Under the pieces are notes generated by a model. That model was given only the letters and a program-made list of their open reading frames with translations. It made no database searches and was not told where the DNA came from. The position numbers and the translations under genes were made by a program. Below, one piece after another: positions 1-11,539 of a DNA stretch of 64,000 bases (positions within the stretch are counted from its first letter, which is position 1; each line of letters begins with the position of its first letter). The stretch comes from Talpa occidentalis (Eukaryota > Chordata > Mammalia > Eulipotyphla > Talpidae), in contig NW_023605194.1 of NCBI RefSeq assembly GCF_014898055.3, forward strand, positions 101,935,258-101,999,257. Direction: 5' to 3'.

Positions 1-959
1 AAGATAACATCACAGCCTTCAATTCCACCTCTCAAAAAATACTTGTTGGGTGAGGAGGTAGGTCACAAGCCAAATTCCAATTTTCTTCACGTGACCAGGA
101 CCTTCCCTGTTGCACAAGATATAATGTGCTTCCAATGCAAAACATCTATTTTTATACATCTGCCCAATAGCAGCTCAATTAAAAACAGGCCCATCAGATT
201 GACACCGTTTCCTTAACTGTTCAGTTCCTGTCACGCTGCAGATAGCAAAAAAGCACTTAACGGCAGCCACAAGGCAATTTTCCAGTAAGACTTGTTAATC
301 TTTATACCGTCATCCTCATGCCGCCATCAAAGTGAACTTAATGACAAATCAGTTTAAATAAATTAGTTTTAGGGACTAGTAAGGATCGGATAAAAAGCAA
401 ACCATATGTGACATCTCTTAGGTCCTCCCCATGACGGCATATAATTGTCACCATCTGTGCTATTTATTGTTTGCCCAGTCTAGCTGCCCCCCACCCCCAC
501 CCCCAGATCCACTCTTCCCTTTGCTGTCCTGTTCAGACCCCAGGAAGCTGACCTCTGTGGGCCACAGGACTATATATGCACCAGCACCAGCACCAGCGAT
601 GACCTTGCTCTCTGGCCTCCAGCTGGGCCAGTCATTTGAAGCACCAGAAGAGCATGGGGATGGAGAGCAAGGAGGGCGCCATCCCCCAGCCCTCTCACTG
701 CTCTCCCAGCCAGGCAGCATCTTGTCCAGGCCCAGCTCTCCACAGCTCTGGTGCCTCTGCTCCCCACTAGGACTCGCCAGGCCCAGGTGAGCCACAGCTC
801 CCAGCTGTTGCTAATACCTCGGTGCTGAGCAGCCCGACTGGTTCGGGTAACCCCTGCATCTCTACACACAGGCCTTTACTACAGTCTCCTCAGTGGAGCC
901 ACCTGTGGCTGGCCAGGACCCTTGGCCAGGACCATTGGCCCGGAGCTGAGGTCACTTAC
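1..959. other. FNIP2 intron 14 (part)
   Basis: Intronic sequence downstream of exon 14. Positions 480-860 are relatively GC-rich with a C-rich stretch near 488-505. The open frames there have no recognisable domain. I see no exon and no clear repeat. Confidence 0.6.
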
Positions 960-1116
960 ATGCACCGTGTGGACTAGATCGGCCGCCAGGCACTGCTTCA
1001 GCTTCTCGTCGCTGCTGGTCCCATGAAGCACCAGGTCAGGCATGTAGGTGGGGCAGTACCCTGCCAGAAGTGAGCGGCCAAAGTTTCTCACATTTGGGTT
1101 GCTGACGCTCTGAGAG
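960..1116 (-). CDS. FNIP2: FNIP2 exon 14: start of C-terminal domain
   Basis: The 157-nt exon has acceptor ...attgttttag and donor gtaagt. It encodes (S)[19 protein letters not shown] then [20 protein letters not shown] and [13 protein letters not shown]. NFGRSLLxGYC and DLVLxGxxSDEKxxQC start the conserved FNIP C-terminal domain. It ends in phase 0. The following exons (HPVLDEPIAEAV... in FNIPs) are outside the window. The junction codon reads Ser (AG|C) where human has Arg as I recall it. Confidence 0.95.
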
Positions 1117-1916
1117 CTAAAACAATATTGGCCCGTTAGAATTCACAGTCAACAACGTGCTCCCTTCTGGCATTATAACTGGGACAGAATCTCCAAGAGA
1201 AACAGACTCAGGGAGGTTCCATTCACCCATCCTATGGTAAGTGGAACGGAAGAGGTTTGGAAGAGAAAAAGGCATTTATTTTAAAGGAGAGGGCAGGAAA
1301 AAACAACAGATTTTTGAGGGCTGATTATGAGATTGTTCTAGCCCTTCATCTTGAACCCCCCACCAGGCAGCCTGTGCCAGAGGGTGAAGCGTCTGCTAGA
1401 TGGGCGGGCTCTTGCCAAAAGTCTGGCTTTAGGAACTCAACACATCTGCACAGGGCAATGCGAGGAAGAGAGGAGTCCTCTAATTACTGCTTTCAGTCAC
1501 CACAGGCCGAAAAATCAACCTGATGGCGTGTTGAGGGAGAGGTGGTGTTTCCCCAGCCCCTCACGTGGCTGCACCCGCAGGACGGAGGCCGCCTGGGCGA
1601 GCTTAACCCACCACCTCCAGGGCAAGGCATCTGCTGCCAGCCCATAGGGCCCTCACAGCCGACCGGAGAGTGAACTCCCTGCCCCTCTCTCCCCTCTGCC
1701 TCCCCCAATGTCACCACGGTGACAGAGAGGCCCCCTCGCCTGTGTTCCTGCTCTGGGGCGCTGCCTCGCCACACGGCGGCCATCTTGTTGAACGGGCAGG
1801 CTGGCCAACGCCAGCAAAGCTTGGCCGGCACGGCCAGTATTTGTGGGCAAAAAAACACAAAACAAAACAAAACACAAAACCACAGGGGCCCATAAGTGCT
1901 CACAGGGGCCGCGTAC
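1117..1916. other. FNIP2 intron 13
   Basis: An 800-bp intron between exons 13 and 14. The exon 13 frame happens to stay open into it as far as 1493, but the encoded residues have no FNIP similarity. Confidence 0.8.
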
Positions 1917-3228
1917 CTGGGCAGCGGCAGCTCCACCTCAGCGGCCCCCTCCGCGCGGTTGCCGGGGCCCGCGGGCAACATGGCCGTGGCGCAGGCCTCG
2001 TCGTCGCTGTCTCCGAGGGCGCTGTCTGAGCTCTCGTTCCTGGGGATGTCGCCCTCGGCCCTGCGGCCGGCCTTCCTGCCGGGGTCCCCACGGGGGACAT
2101 GTGCGGCCACCGAGAAGCCAGAGTCCTGCTGGGCACCCCGATTGGGAACAGGCGCCACCAAAGGTCCCTCTGTGCCCATCGGGTGGCACCGCCCTGCTCC
2201 TGCCGCGCGGGCCTCGGGAGCAGGTGGGCCGGGCGGCCCCGCCACATCCGCCGCAACCTCGGGTCTGATGCCTCGGTCCTCGGCAAAACCCCTGTCAAAT
2301 TCCCCGTCCTCCCCCTCTGAAGACAGGCCCTGGGGACAGCCAACATTCTTCCTGAAGCCGGGGGCGATGGAGCATCCAGACACCTGCTGGTCCTGAGCCA
2401 CCTCGGCAGCCCCCCTGTGCTCAGCCGAGGGCCTGGCTGGCTCTGCACATTGTCTACAGGCCTTCAGCCGCTCCTCCATTCTTTTGGCGCGGCTTTCCAA
2501 GTCAGACTCTGGAGATAAGGAGCTTCCAATTTGGAAAGTGACCTTTTCTAAGGGAGCCTTCTCCCGGGAATGTCTGTCAGGGCATGGCCAGGCCGCTGAC
2601 CGCTCTGATAATTTTCTAGGCATATCCCCTTTCAACTCCTCACTGACAGTTTGTTGGCCAACCTTCAGTCCTGCCCCCAGAACTTCACAGCTGGAGAACC
2701 CTGAAGAGCCATCTTGAAGGGGCTCTTCTTTACTGTCTTCATCCTCACAAAGTGGCCCCTGACGTTTCCAAGAGCTGGCCAGTGCCGGCTCTGGGAATCC
2801 CTGGCTGCAGGCCTCAGAACTCTGCTCTGGACTCCTGTTTACTTCTTTGTCAGGTTTGGGACACAGGTCTCTAAGGTCAGTGCCCTCTGGGGCCCCAGCC
2901 AAGCCCTCAGGCCCAGGGTCCCTTCCCTCAGCGGTGATGGGTGGCAGCATGGGGGGAAGCAGAGCAGGCTCGCTTCTGACGGTCACGACCACATACTCAG
3001 ACTCCTCCACCTCGCCTCTCTCCAAGGCTGTTGTGATCTTGCTCCCATTTAACATCTGTTCACCTTCGCTGCAGTTCCCACACCAGGTCAGCTGGTTCTC
3101 TTGAAGCTCAGAGCAACGGAGAAAGTAGGTCAGGACATAAAGTATGCGCTGGACCAAATCCTTCTGCTTCCCCACCACCACGGTGCGAGTCAGCCTCACT
3201 GGAGAGCCGATGGCTCCATAAAGATCAC
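1917..3228 (-). CDS. FNIP2: FNIP2 exon 13: large variable exon with CK2-type phosphocluster
   Basis: The 1312-nt exon has acceptor ...gccctatag and donor gtacgc. The first part, [20 protein letters not shown] then [20 protein letters not shown], closes the conserved middle domain. A long low-conservation, disordered stretch follows, rich in Glu, Ser, Pro and Gly. Near the end, [20 protein letters not shown] matches the FNIP segment that is a CK2 multisite phosphorylation cluster controlling HSP90 binding in FNIP1 (established for FNIP1, inferred here). The end EVELPLPR is followed by the donor. The exon is one open frame of about 437 codons. It is GC-rich toward its 3' end, unlike the AT-rich introns. 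Confidence 0.96.
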
Positions 3229-5310
3229 CTATAGGGCAAAGCAAGACACAAAGAAAAAGTCCTTTGGGGTGAGCAGGTCACAGATGTGTCGGCCTTTACA
3301 AGAAGTAGCTGGCTGTACTCCCCCAAACTAGAAAGGCTTCTTCATCCACCTTAAGGGGGCAAAGAGGAAATGCCTAGTAATGACTGTTCAAGTTTTGCCT
3401 CTCTAATGGGAAGTCTGCCTGGAAAGGCCTGCTGCAGGCTGCACCTACTGCTCTCGATCCACTAAATACACAATCCCTCTCTCTGTGCTTGTAAGGTCTT
3501 CCCAGGGAGCTCCCCAGGCTGGCTGTTCCCACCTCCCCAAGGCAGGCTAAAGCCACAGTTTTAAATATATGACTAAATCAAATATTATATCTTGGAAATT
3601 AGAATAATCTTTTAAACTAGATTTAAAAAAAAACAAGAATCCAGGACAACAGGCCTTGAAGGTGAAATTCAAATTCAGGAATCTCTAAACAGAAGTGCAG
3701 TGAGTTTCATTCAAAATACTTAATGAGATGGCCATCTCAGAATTCTCTCAATAAACATACACGCACCAAGCATTATCAATTTGATCAAGAAGAAGAAAAT
3801 TAGTTAATTATGAATAGTAATTCTGAATATTTTCTTTACATGGCTTCACATGAAGATTCTATGTAAAAAAATATGTTCCATAAGTTATATCTTGCCAATC
3901 TGATTAAAAACCAGTGGATGAACCACACACATTTAGCTTAAAGGTGGAAGAAGGGCAAATGTGTCAATCAACCCTAAAGTGTAAGTGTTTCATTAAAGTA
4001 TTTGTCAAATGTCTAAAAATTACTGCATTGGGTAACCTCATTATTGTATTTTTATAACCTTCATAGCAAAATATCTTGATAATAAAATACTAACAATCAC
4101 AACAAAAAATTAACATTGATATCTCAAGCATCGGACAAAATGTTTCACATGAATTTATCTTGTTTCTATCTCTGCACAGCCAGTCCTGAGTCAGAAACCA
4201 TTAAGGGAATCATCAGAATGTTGAACCAAATCCAAACTGGAAAAGTTACTAAATAAAGGAGAGGTGGCACGTGGCAACAGTAATTAATTAGAACTCAAGA
4301 AGTTAGAATCCATCTGAGGACTGCATTGAGAGAGAGGAGGAAAGGCATTTGTAAGGGCATATACGAGATAAAACTAATTAAGTTGATAGATTAAGACTGG
4401 GGACAAAGATATCAGATGCAATAAGAAGTACTTCCCTTGGGAGTACTGAGGAAGTTCCTGGTCTGGAAAGTAGTCCCTAGTGGAAAGCTACTGCAGGACA
4501 GAAATGACATTGAACAATCCTCTCTATAAAAAGACTAGTTTACTAATAGAGCCTTATCTTTTGAGACTTTTGCAACTAACTGACAAATCATCTAAAGATA
4601 CAAAAAAAACAAACAACCCCCTCCCCCCAAACCTGAGATACAGTCTGATGCTAGGACAAGTACTGAGAAAACTTTCCTGACTAAAAGTTTAATTTTTGCT
4701 ACTTTTGTGATTACAGCTGCTCACTGCTATAGGATATCATGGTCATTTCAGGAATTCGTGGGACATTCTTGTTAAATCAGTTTCAATATTAACAAAGAAG
4801 GTAAGTGCTACATATCTGAATCTGGTATGAGAAGTATCACAAAGGAAAGACCAGTCAGAGTGACAATATTTCTTTGATAGCAATTTTTTTTTAACTTTTG
4901 GCATTGTATATTTTAAATGACTAAGACATACATGGAAAAAAATGAAATAGAAAAATATAATAAACTATATAAAGTAATGAGCGTGATGTGTGTGGAAACA
5001 GTGCTGTTACTTCAGGGCCCGATTCCATAAATAATGCACCATTAAAATAAAAGACCTATGATATTAAAAATTTATTGCATCTTAAAGTTGAAGCTAATTT
5101 TTGAGTCCTGGACTGATGAAGTTACTAATTTTAGAGCAGAAACTTTGTTTTTAGGAGTATTGTTTTGCAAACCAAGGAAGAGGTTACACAGTAATGTGAA
5201 CAGACTTAATGCTGAACTATAGTCAGGTGGTTAAGATAATAATTGTGCTTTTTAAACCACAATTTAAAATTAAAGTGAGAAAGTGGGAGTGAGCAACAGA
5301 AAAAAGGGTT
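3229..5310. other. FNIP2 intron 12, exon-proximal part
   Basis: AT-rich intron with scattered A-runs. I recognise no gene or well-preserved repeat in this stretch. Confidence 0.5.
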
Positions 5311-5318
5311 AGAAAGTA

Positions 5319-5763
5319 GATGACAGGATCTAGAAGATGTGGTACATATACACAATGGAATATTACTCAGCAATCAAAAAAGATAAACACTTGCAGTTTA
5401 CAGCAACATGGATGGAGCTGGAAGGGATCATGCTCAGAGAAATAAGTCAGAAAGAAAAAGGAAAATACAGGATGGTCTCATTCATAGCAGGAATTTAGAA
5501 AACCTAAATAAGGGACCAGGAAAACGACTAATTAATACAAAGTAAAAATCAAAATCAACAAACAACTATAAACCAGAGACATACTATGGTGGGGTTGGTG
5601 GGGAGGGAAGGGGAGAGGAAGGACTAGGGTCAAAATAAGGGGGGGGGGTGTAATTGTATGGGGAATATAACCAAAATGGAAATGCATACATTGTGCAAAA
5701 ATGAAAAATGATGTAAGAATTATATAAAATGAAATATTAATTAAAAAAATTAAAAAAAAAAAA
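5319..5763 (+). mobile_element. 5'-truncated L1 3' end
   Basis: The sequence begins in the last L1 ORF2 codons (the plus-strand frame reads like [16 protein letters not shown]... then ATWMELEGIM) and continues through a G-rich 3' UTR to a poly(A) ending at 5763. An 8-bp duplication agaaagta flanks it at 5311-5318 and 5764-5771. It is sense-opposite to FNIP2. Confidence 0.9.
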
Positions 5764-5771
5764 AGAAAGTA

Positions 5772-6230
5772 TTTCCCGGTGAACAGGAAAGGCCAAGGAC
5801 AGCTTGCAGGGAAGCAGGAGGGGCCTAGTGGCCTCAGGGAAGAGGAGACAGAGACAGGGCAATGGGAGCAGCAGTCAGAGGACAGAGGAGGGGCTGGGGA
5901 GAAGACAGCAGAGAGGAAAGGAGAAGAGGTGGAGCTGCAGAGAGCGGAGGAGATGGCAGAGAACCAGAGATGGGGAGTCCAGCACACAGGGAACAACACC
6001 CCTGGGAGAAGAAGACAGGCAGAGAGGGGAAGAGGAAAAGGAGAAACACACCCTGGGAGACAGTGAGAAGATGGAAACCAGAACGAGTGGGGAGAGAGAG
6101 ACAAGGAGAGAGGCGAGGCGTCAAGAGCCCTCAGGAGCGGAGCGCGTGAAGAGAGGGTGCTGAGAGGTGGGGTGTGGAGGTACAGGGAGAAAGGGGGGAA
6201 GATAAACAAGGACGGAAAATGAGGTATTTT
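5772..6230 (+). repeat. Purine-rich (GA-rich) low-complexity tract
   Basis: About 450 bp are dominated by G and A on the plus strand (gagaca, ggagaag and gagagg motifs), giving pseudo-ORFs in all frames. It lies directly after one L1 copy and before another. On the FNIP2 strand it is a long polypyrimidine tract. Confidence 0.8.
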
Positions 6231-6415
6231 AAAGAACCATTTTTTTCTTCATTACATTGTAATAAATGCGCGCCCGCTGTGACGGGCCTCAGACAGCGTC
6301 TCCCTAACCCTACACGGTGTCGCTGCCGCGTCTTCATTATCATTTGCTTCAAACTATTTTTTAATTTCTCCTGTGGAAATTCATTGGTCTGTGGGTTATT
6401 TAAATGTGGCTGTTT

Positions 6416-6849
6416 GTAATCAAAAAGAATAAACTCAGGCCATTCGCTGCAACGTGGATGGAGCCGAAGGAATTATGCTCGGTGAAATAAGCCAGAAGGA
6501 AAAACTATCGGATGGTTTCACTTATAGCGGGAATATAGAGGAACCCAGTAAGACATCAGGGTAAAAAAAAGAACAGTACAAAACACAACAAAGCAAAAAC
6601 CAGAGCCATCCTGCAGGGGAGGAGGAGGGAGAGGGATCAGAGGGCGGGAGGGAGGACCACAGGAAACTATGGAGACTCCACCTGAGGGGGTGGGGGGAAG
6701 CAAATATTGTTTAAAAATGAACAAATGATGTAAAATTTTTTAAAAAAAAATTTTAAAAAGGGAAAAAAAAACCCTGAAATCCTAAAAAAAAAGAAATTAA
6801 GGAAGATGGCAAAAAATAAAATATTCACTATTTTAACATCAAAAATAAA
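6416..6849 (+). mobile_element. 5'-truncated L1 3' end with 15-bp target-site duplication
   Basis: L1 ORF2 end-like sequence (gcaacgtggatggagccgaa, cggatggtttcacttatagc) is followed by a G-rich 3' UTR and an A-rich tail. A perfect duplication taaatgtggctgttt occurs at 6401-6415 and 6850-6864. The copy is moderately diverged from the one at 5319, so it is a separate insertion. Confidence 0.9.
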
Positions 6850-6864
6850 TAAATGTGGCTGTTT

Positions 6865-9288
6865 AATTTCTCAGTATTTGGGAATTTTCTCCTTATCATA
6901 TTTTTCATTGCAGTCTAATTCTACTGCATTCTGAAGAACACAATTTTAACTTTGGAGGGGGGAAAAAAGGTAAATTTCAGACTTTTTAATTTATATTAAT
7001 TTAAACCACTGATCTCAAATCCTATTTGAGGAGAAAAGCTACTTTTCACTTCCACGAATCCTTCAGGTAAAGTCAAACAGAGATGGACCTGGAACTTCTC
7101 AGCCGGTGGTGGAGCCGAGCAGTTTGCAAAGTCCCCACCCTCATCCGACACAAGAAGCACACGACCCTGTGGCCCGCACACCCTCTCACACAGACACTTC
7201 ACAACACATACACGGGTCACCCTGACGTTTCCGCTCTAGCGTGCCGTCCACCCCCTCTGCTGGGTGGTGACCCCCACTTTGAGAAACCCTCACAGGGAGC
7301 TTGCAGCAGCAGAGGCAAGGATGGCAAAGCCTCCGAACAGTCAGCATGAGAGTGTGAAGGGGTTCAAGGTTGCTCCCAGCTTCTCTCCTCCCTCAGGCTT
7401 GCTCACCAGCCAGAGAGCAACAGGCACAGCCATCGTAGCTGTCCTGGCACGCTCTCAGATGAGCCTTTGAAACAATCCAAGACAGAATCTTTTCTATTAT
7501 TTAGGAACCAGGATTAAAATTACATCTGCATCATTGTATTTCCCCAGCAAGTTATATTTTCCTGTGACTGGGTATATATATAAGGAAAACAGTAATCATG
7601 CAAAGTATCTCCCCTGTCAAATTATTGGAGCCCCTTGATTTCCTGTAGTAATATAAACTCAACCATCATTCACACTAGGCTTTACAAAGCGATCATCTGA
7701 CAGGCCTCAGCACCTCCTCAGCTACTCCAACCCACAGCCAGACCCCCATGGATGGTTTGGGGGAGGGGAGCACTGGAGACTTTCAATAACACACCACCTC
7801 CTTGGAGAGCAGCCTCGGAGCCCATAGGAAGGGACTTTGCCTTTCTATGGAACAGAATTAATGGCTCTCAATTAGTTAAATTTCAAAAGAGAAGCATGTC
7901 TAATTATAAATACATTTATCTAATTAAATGCACACTGCTTAATTAGCATTGTTTTTAAATGGATGACCCAGGCAGCATGAAACACTGTTTCCTTAACATC
8001 CAGGGGCTTCCCTTCACCAATTAACCATACATTTTTTTCAAGATTATCCTTCCATAACAAGAACAATAACCCTCTGCCTCCCCCAGGAAGAACTGGGGGA
8101 CCTAGCGTGTGTTAGGCAGGCTGAGTTCTTTCCTGAGCTCAACACTGATCAGTTGTGCTAAACACATTTTTAACATCCACAAATTCTTCAGCTATTCATT
8201 TTAACTACATTTAAGCTACCATCCCCCTAACCCTGGACCATGCTTTCTCTTCTTATACATCTCATGACCCTGAGCACAAGGGCAAGACATCTTTATTATC
8301 TACAAAGTGAGGACAATAGTAAGAGAGGAATAAGAACCTATCTAATAATATGCTTAAAAAGCACTTAAACCAGTGCTTGACTCACAGTATCAGCTTTCAT
8401 TGTTATTATAACAAGCTGTTTTCTAAGATTAGAGAAAAGTCTGTATGTCTTTTTCTGGAAAGTGCCAATTTAACATTTTCTCAAACAAGCCTTCCTTGAA
8501 AAATCCCACCCCTCAGCCTCTCAGTGCCCCCCAATGTTAATATTTTCATCAAAGGGTGGTTACAAATTACTAATTGCCGCAGCAACTGTGGGCTATTATC
8601 AGCTCCTCTAAGAACTGAAGAAACGGACACAGAGGCCAGGTCACTTGCCTCTGGATACTGGACTTGATCTACACGCCTGGCTCTGGCACCCGCGGTCTCA
8701 GCTCTACACTACAAGGCCTGCTTCCTGCATCCTTCAGCACATCCCTATCACAGGGATAATCCTGGTGTAATGGAATCATCTGAGGATAAATCTGCCAGCG
8801 CTGTTAAGCAGCTAGTTTTCGAGACTATGCAGTATGTCACTCAATCCCTGTCCCTGGCATGTGGCAGGTGCGAGTGTCTGTACCGATCATTCTAAAAATA
8901 CAGATGCATGAGAGGTCCAAGAGTACCGCACTCCCCCCACGAACCCAAATATGCAAGTTTGGTCTCAAACTCATTGAGTCCATACTTCTTTTTACAGAAA
9001 ATGCTGTTTTAACATTTCCTAAGTAAGCCTTCCTTGCTCTGAGAGAAAGAGAGAGAGAGACCCAAACAACTACGCCAAAGCATTGGATTCCTATACCATA
9101 ACTAAGTACAAAAGTAAGCTTAAGGAAATAAATGCCACCAACTAATTATAAGAAAGCAGTGCACAGAAAGGTATCTGACTTCAGCAAAAATTTAAAAGGT
9201 GGTGAAATTAGTGTAACTTGACTCAAACACCTATCATTTTTCCCATCCCATTCCACATAGTCTCCGAACAACCATATTAGATACCAAC
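6865..9288. other. FNIP2 intron 12, distal part
   Basis: No coding sequence. A MIR-like segment (minus orientation) is suggested near 8570-8720, and a short (GA)n lies near 9045-9060. The rest is unassigned. Confidence 0.5.
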
Positions 9289-9458
9289 CCAGCTGCGCCC
9301 AGAGAGGATTGTAAGGGTGCGTTTTGGCCAGGGTGTTCACAGACTGGGAGGTGCGTTTCTCTGAGAAGGCTTTAATGGGAGGGTGGTCAACAGGCATGAC
9401 AGTTGGTACCCAGGCCAGGTGGTAGGTTAACACTGCAGTCAGTAAGGCAGCAAAAAAC
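9289..9458 (-). CDS. FNIP2: FNIP2 exon 12
   Basis: The 170-nt exon has acceptor ...tttctccaag and donor gttggt. It encodes (Q)[20 protein letters not shown] then [20 protein letters not shown] and [16 protein letters not shown]. [17 protein letters not shown] and [21 protein letters not shown] are invariant FNIP blocks of the DENN module. The donor has a non-consensus +3 T. Confidence 0.95.
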
Positions 9459-9519
9459 CTTGGAGAAATAGAAGAAAATACAACCAGATGAGTCAGTGCA
9501 GGGAGAGGCACTTCTTACG

Positions 9520-9680
9520 CAGCACACGCGTGAGCTACGGGGCTTACACACAAGGCCCTGCAGCACACGCATGAGCTACGGGGCTTACACACAAGGCCCT
9601 GCAGCACACGCGTGAGCTACGGGGCTTACATACAAGGCCCTGCAGCACACACGTGAGCTACAGGGCTTACGTACAAGGCT
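9520..9680. repeat. 41-bp minisatellite, about 3.9 units
   Basis: Copies start at 9520, 9561, 9602 and 9643, exactly 41 bp apart. Each begins cagcacacgcgtgagctacg or a one- to three-base variant, with three or so CpGs per unit. The array lies inside the 241-bp intron between exons 11 and 12 and begins about 19 nt from the exon 11 donor. Confidence 0.95.
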
Positions 9681-9699
9681 CCACAGAGCTGAAGCTTAC

Positions 9700-9846
9700 T
9701 GGTTTTTATTGATCTGCTCTATCAGGAGTGTAAACTCCTTGAGAAAGCGCTGGCACAGCTGGGTTTTTTCCAAAGTGCTGGACATCATGGTAAGCCATAT
9801 TGGTTCGGTTATCCTTGGAACAGAATACAAGTTCCAGATCGTCCCT
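9700..9846 (-). CDS. FNIP2: FNIP2 exon 11
   Basis: The 147-nt exon has acceptor ...cttctacag and donor gtaagc. It encodes (R)[20 protein letters not shown] then [20 protein letters not shown] and LIEQINKN. The donor splits a Gln codon (CA|G) that exon 12 completes. Without splicing the next codon would be a stop (TAA). Confidence 0.95.
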
Positions 9847-10837
9847 CTGTAGAAGAGAAAGAGAGGGATACACAAAACTGTCACAAATATCATTTTGGTG
9901 AATCTTTGTATGAAAGAATAAGGAAGACAACAATAACTGGAATCTATGTAGTCCTTAAGGGATTCATGCAGGAAATAAAACAGGTATAAACTATAACCCA
10001 CAGGCCACATTTGACTGACACTATTTTATAAGTAAAGATTTATTGGGAACAGCCAATCTCATTTATTTACATATAGTTTATCACTGCTTTGCATAACAGC
10101 AGAGTTGAATAGCTGTGACAGAGCCCCTTTACAGAAAAGGCATGCCAACCCTTGACATGAAATACTCATTTCATGTCAATGAAAAGACAATTTATTTTCA
10201 CAATGCCCGTGTCAGTACTATGCCCATTAGTAGTAAAGAAATAAAGGAAGAAAAAGGGACAAGCTATACTGAAAATGGGACCAGAGGTCACTCAATGCTC
10301 CCAGTGCTGGCTGGTGTTTTAGTTCTTTAACCCAAATCACTCTTTTCATTTCAGATGATAAAAACTACAACTGATGCTTGAACAACATGAGGGAAGGGGT
10401 AGGGTTGAGGTTTTAGGGGCACCAAATAGTCTCACACATTTTGAAAATCCCCCAAAACTTTTGACTCTCCATCTATGGTTTGGACATGCATCCCTGATGA
10501 TTTTACGTCTATAAAATGGGGTTAATAGTGCTTACTCTTAAGGCTTTTGTGAGAATATGTGAAATAATGAACAGGCTCATATTACTTTCCCATTCACCCT
10601 GCTAAAACAACCACATCAAAGACTGTCAGGGAGTAGTGAAGATTACTTGGTGACTTAACATTTTTTTTCTCCATTTGGACTCAGTTTCCATCTTGAAGGA
10701 AGGAACTGCTAATATGACTAATAATTGAAAGTCTGCCAATTTCTCCAAGCCATGGTATCTATGTGTCTCTAGATCCATGGCTGTTCCTGCTACTCATAAA
10801 TTACACCTATTGGAATCATCAAACTTTATCAATTTAC
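9847..10837. other. FNIP2 intron 10
   Basis: A 991-bp intron. Positions 10005-10135 resemble a widespread ancient mammalian interspersed repeat (the pattern ttattgggaacagccaatctc with cagcagagttgaatagctg), which I do not name. The rest is unassigned. Confidence 0.5.
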
Positions 10838-10926
10838 CTGAATTCTCCCAGAGCTTCCATCAGACGGCTGACATAAAACTGAACTCGGAGACTTGATTCT
10901 GCTATTTTCCTACAGGAGATCATGGC
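10838..10926 (-). CDS. FNIP2: FNIP2 exon 10
   Basis: The 89-nt exon has acceptor ...cttccataaag and donor gtaaat. It encodes [20 protein letters not shown] then RLMEALGEF and two bases of Arg. This is the helical part of the FNIP middle domain. A SINE begins 28 nt upstream of its acceptor boundary. Confidence 0.95.
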
Positions 10927-10953
10927 CTTTATGGAAGAGAAGAAAAGCTTATT

Positions 10954-11162
10954 TGGCCAGGGAGCAACCCACATGGCACAGCAGACCTCTCCTGGCTCAC
11001 CCGCTGTTCCCCTCAGCAGTGTATTTCAGTCAGTCTGCCTGTTCTGTTCCCCACTCTGTCTCTGATGAATCCTCTCACCCCCCCCCACCCACACCTCTGG
11101 CCTGTACCTCAGCTCTTGCATGCATAAATAAATCTTAAAAAAAAAGAAAGAAAGAAAAGAAA
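10954..11162 (+). mobile_element. tRNA-derived SINE, 5'-truncated copy 1
   Basis: It lacks the tRNA-like head and begins at ggccagggagcaacccacat. The tail has ATAAATAAATCTT and an A-rich end with (GAAA)n. It lies antisense to FNIP2, with its start 28 nt upstream of the exon 10 boundary. Confidence 0.9.
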
Positions 11163-11337
11163 GCAGTAATTCCCTTTCCTAACGCAGTATCTGATATCTA
11201 TCATCATCCTGTGGAAGGATCTACCACTGATGCAAATGACAACTTCTCAAGTGATCTGACACATAAACAAAGAGATTCTGCCATCTTTAAGGCCCCAAAT
11301 TGCTTTGCTATTTGACGCTGAATTGCATTCATATTAC

Positions 11338-11539
11338 CTTTTCAATTGCACTCTTCAGCCTGTTCATGTGAGATTCAAATAGGGGGAAATGAGAAAAGAA
11401 GAAGTCTTGGAAACTCCTTTGTGCTTCTTCTTTCTCACACAGGGAAAAGATGATGCTTATGGCAATTTTCTTCCTCCGAACTATGGCTGGGTTGGAACTA
11501 CAGGTTTCTTCAGCCAAGCTGAATGTCTCATCGATTGAC
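11338..11539 (-). CDS. FNIP2: FNIP2 exon 9: start of middle (DENN-type) domain
   Basis: The 202-nt exon has acceptor ...ttcctttag and donor gtaata. It encodes (R)[19 protein letters not shown] then [40 protein letters not shown] and [19 protein letters not shown]...[21 protein letters not shown] is the conserved start of the FNIP middle/DENN region. It ends in phase 0. Confidence 0.96.

Noticed and set aside
1493..1916. Continuation of the exon 13 reading frame into intron 13
   Set aside because: A good donor (gtacgc) sits right after the conserved ELPLPR end and exon 14 continues the FNIP2 protein in phase. The read-through residues show no FNIP similarity, so it is intron.
5532..6209. 225-codon minus-strand open frame rich in Ser, Pro, Leu and Phe
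   Set aside because: It lies over an L1 3' UTR and a purine-rich tract. Base composition alone explains it, and similar open frames occur in several phases.
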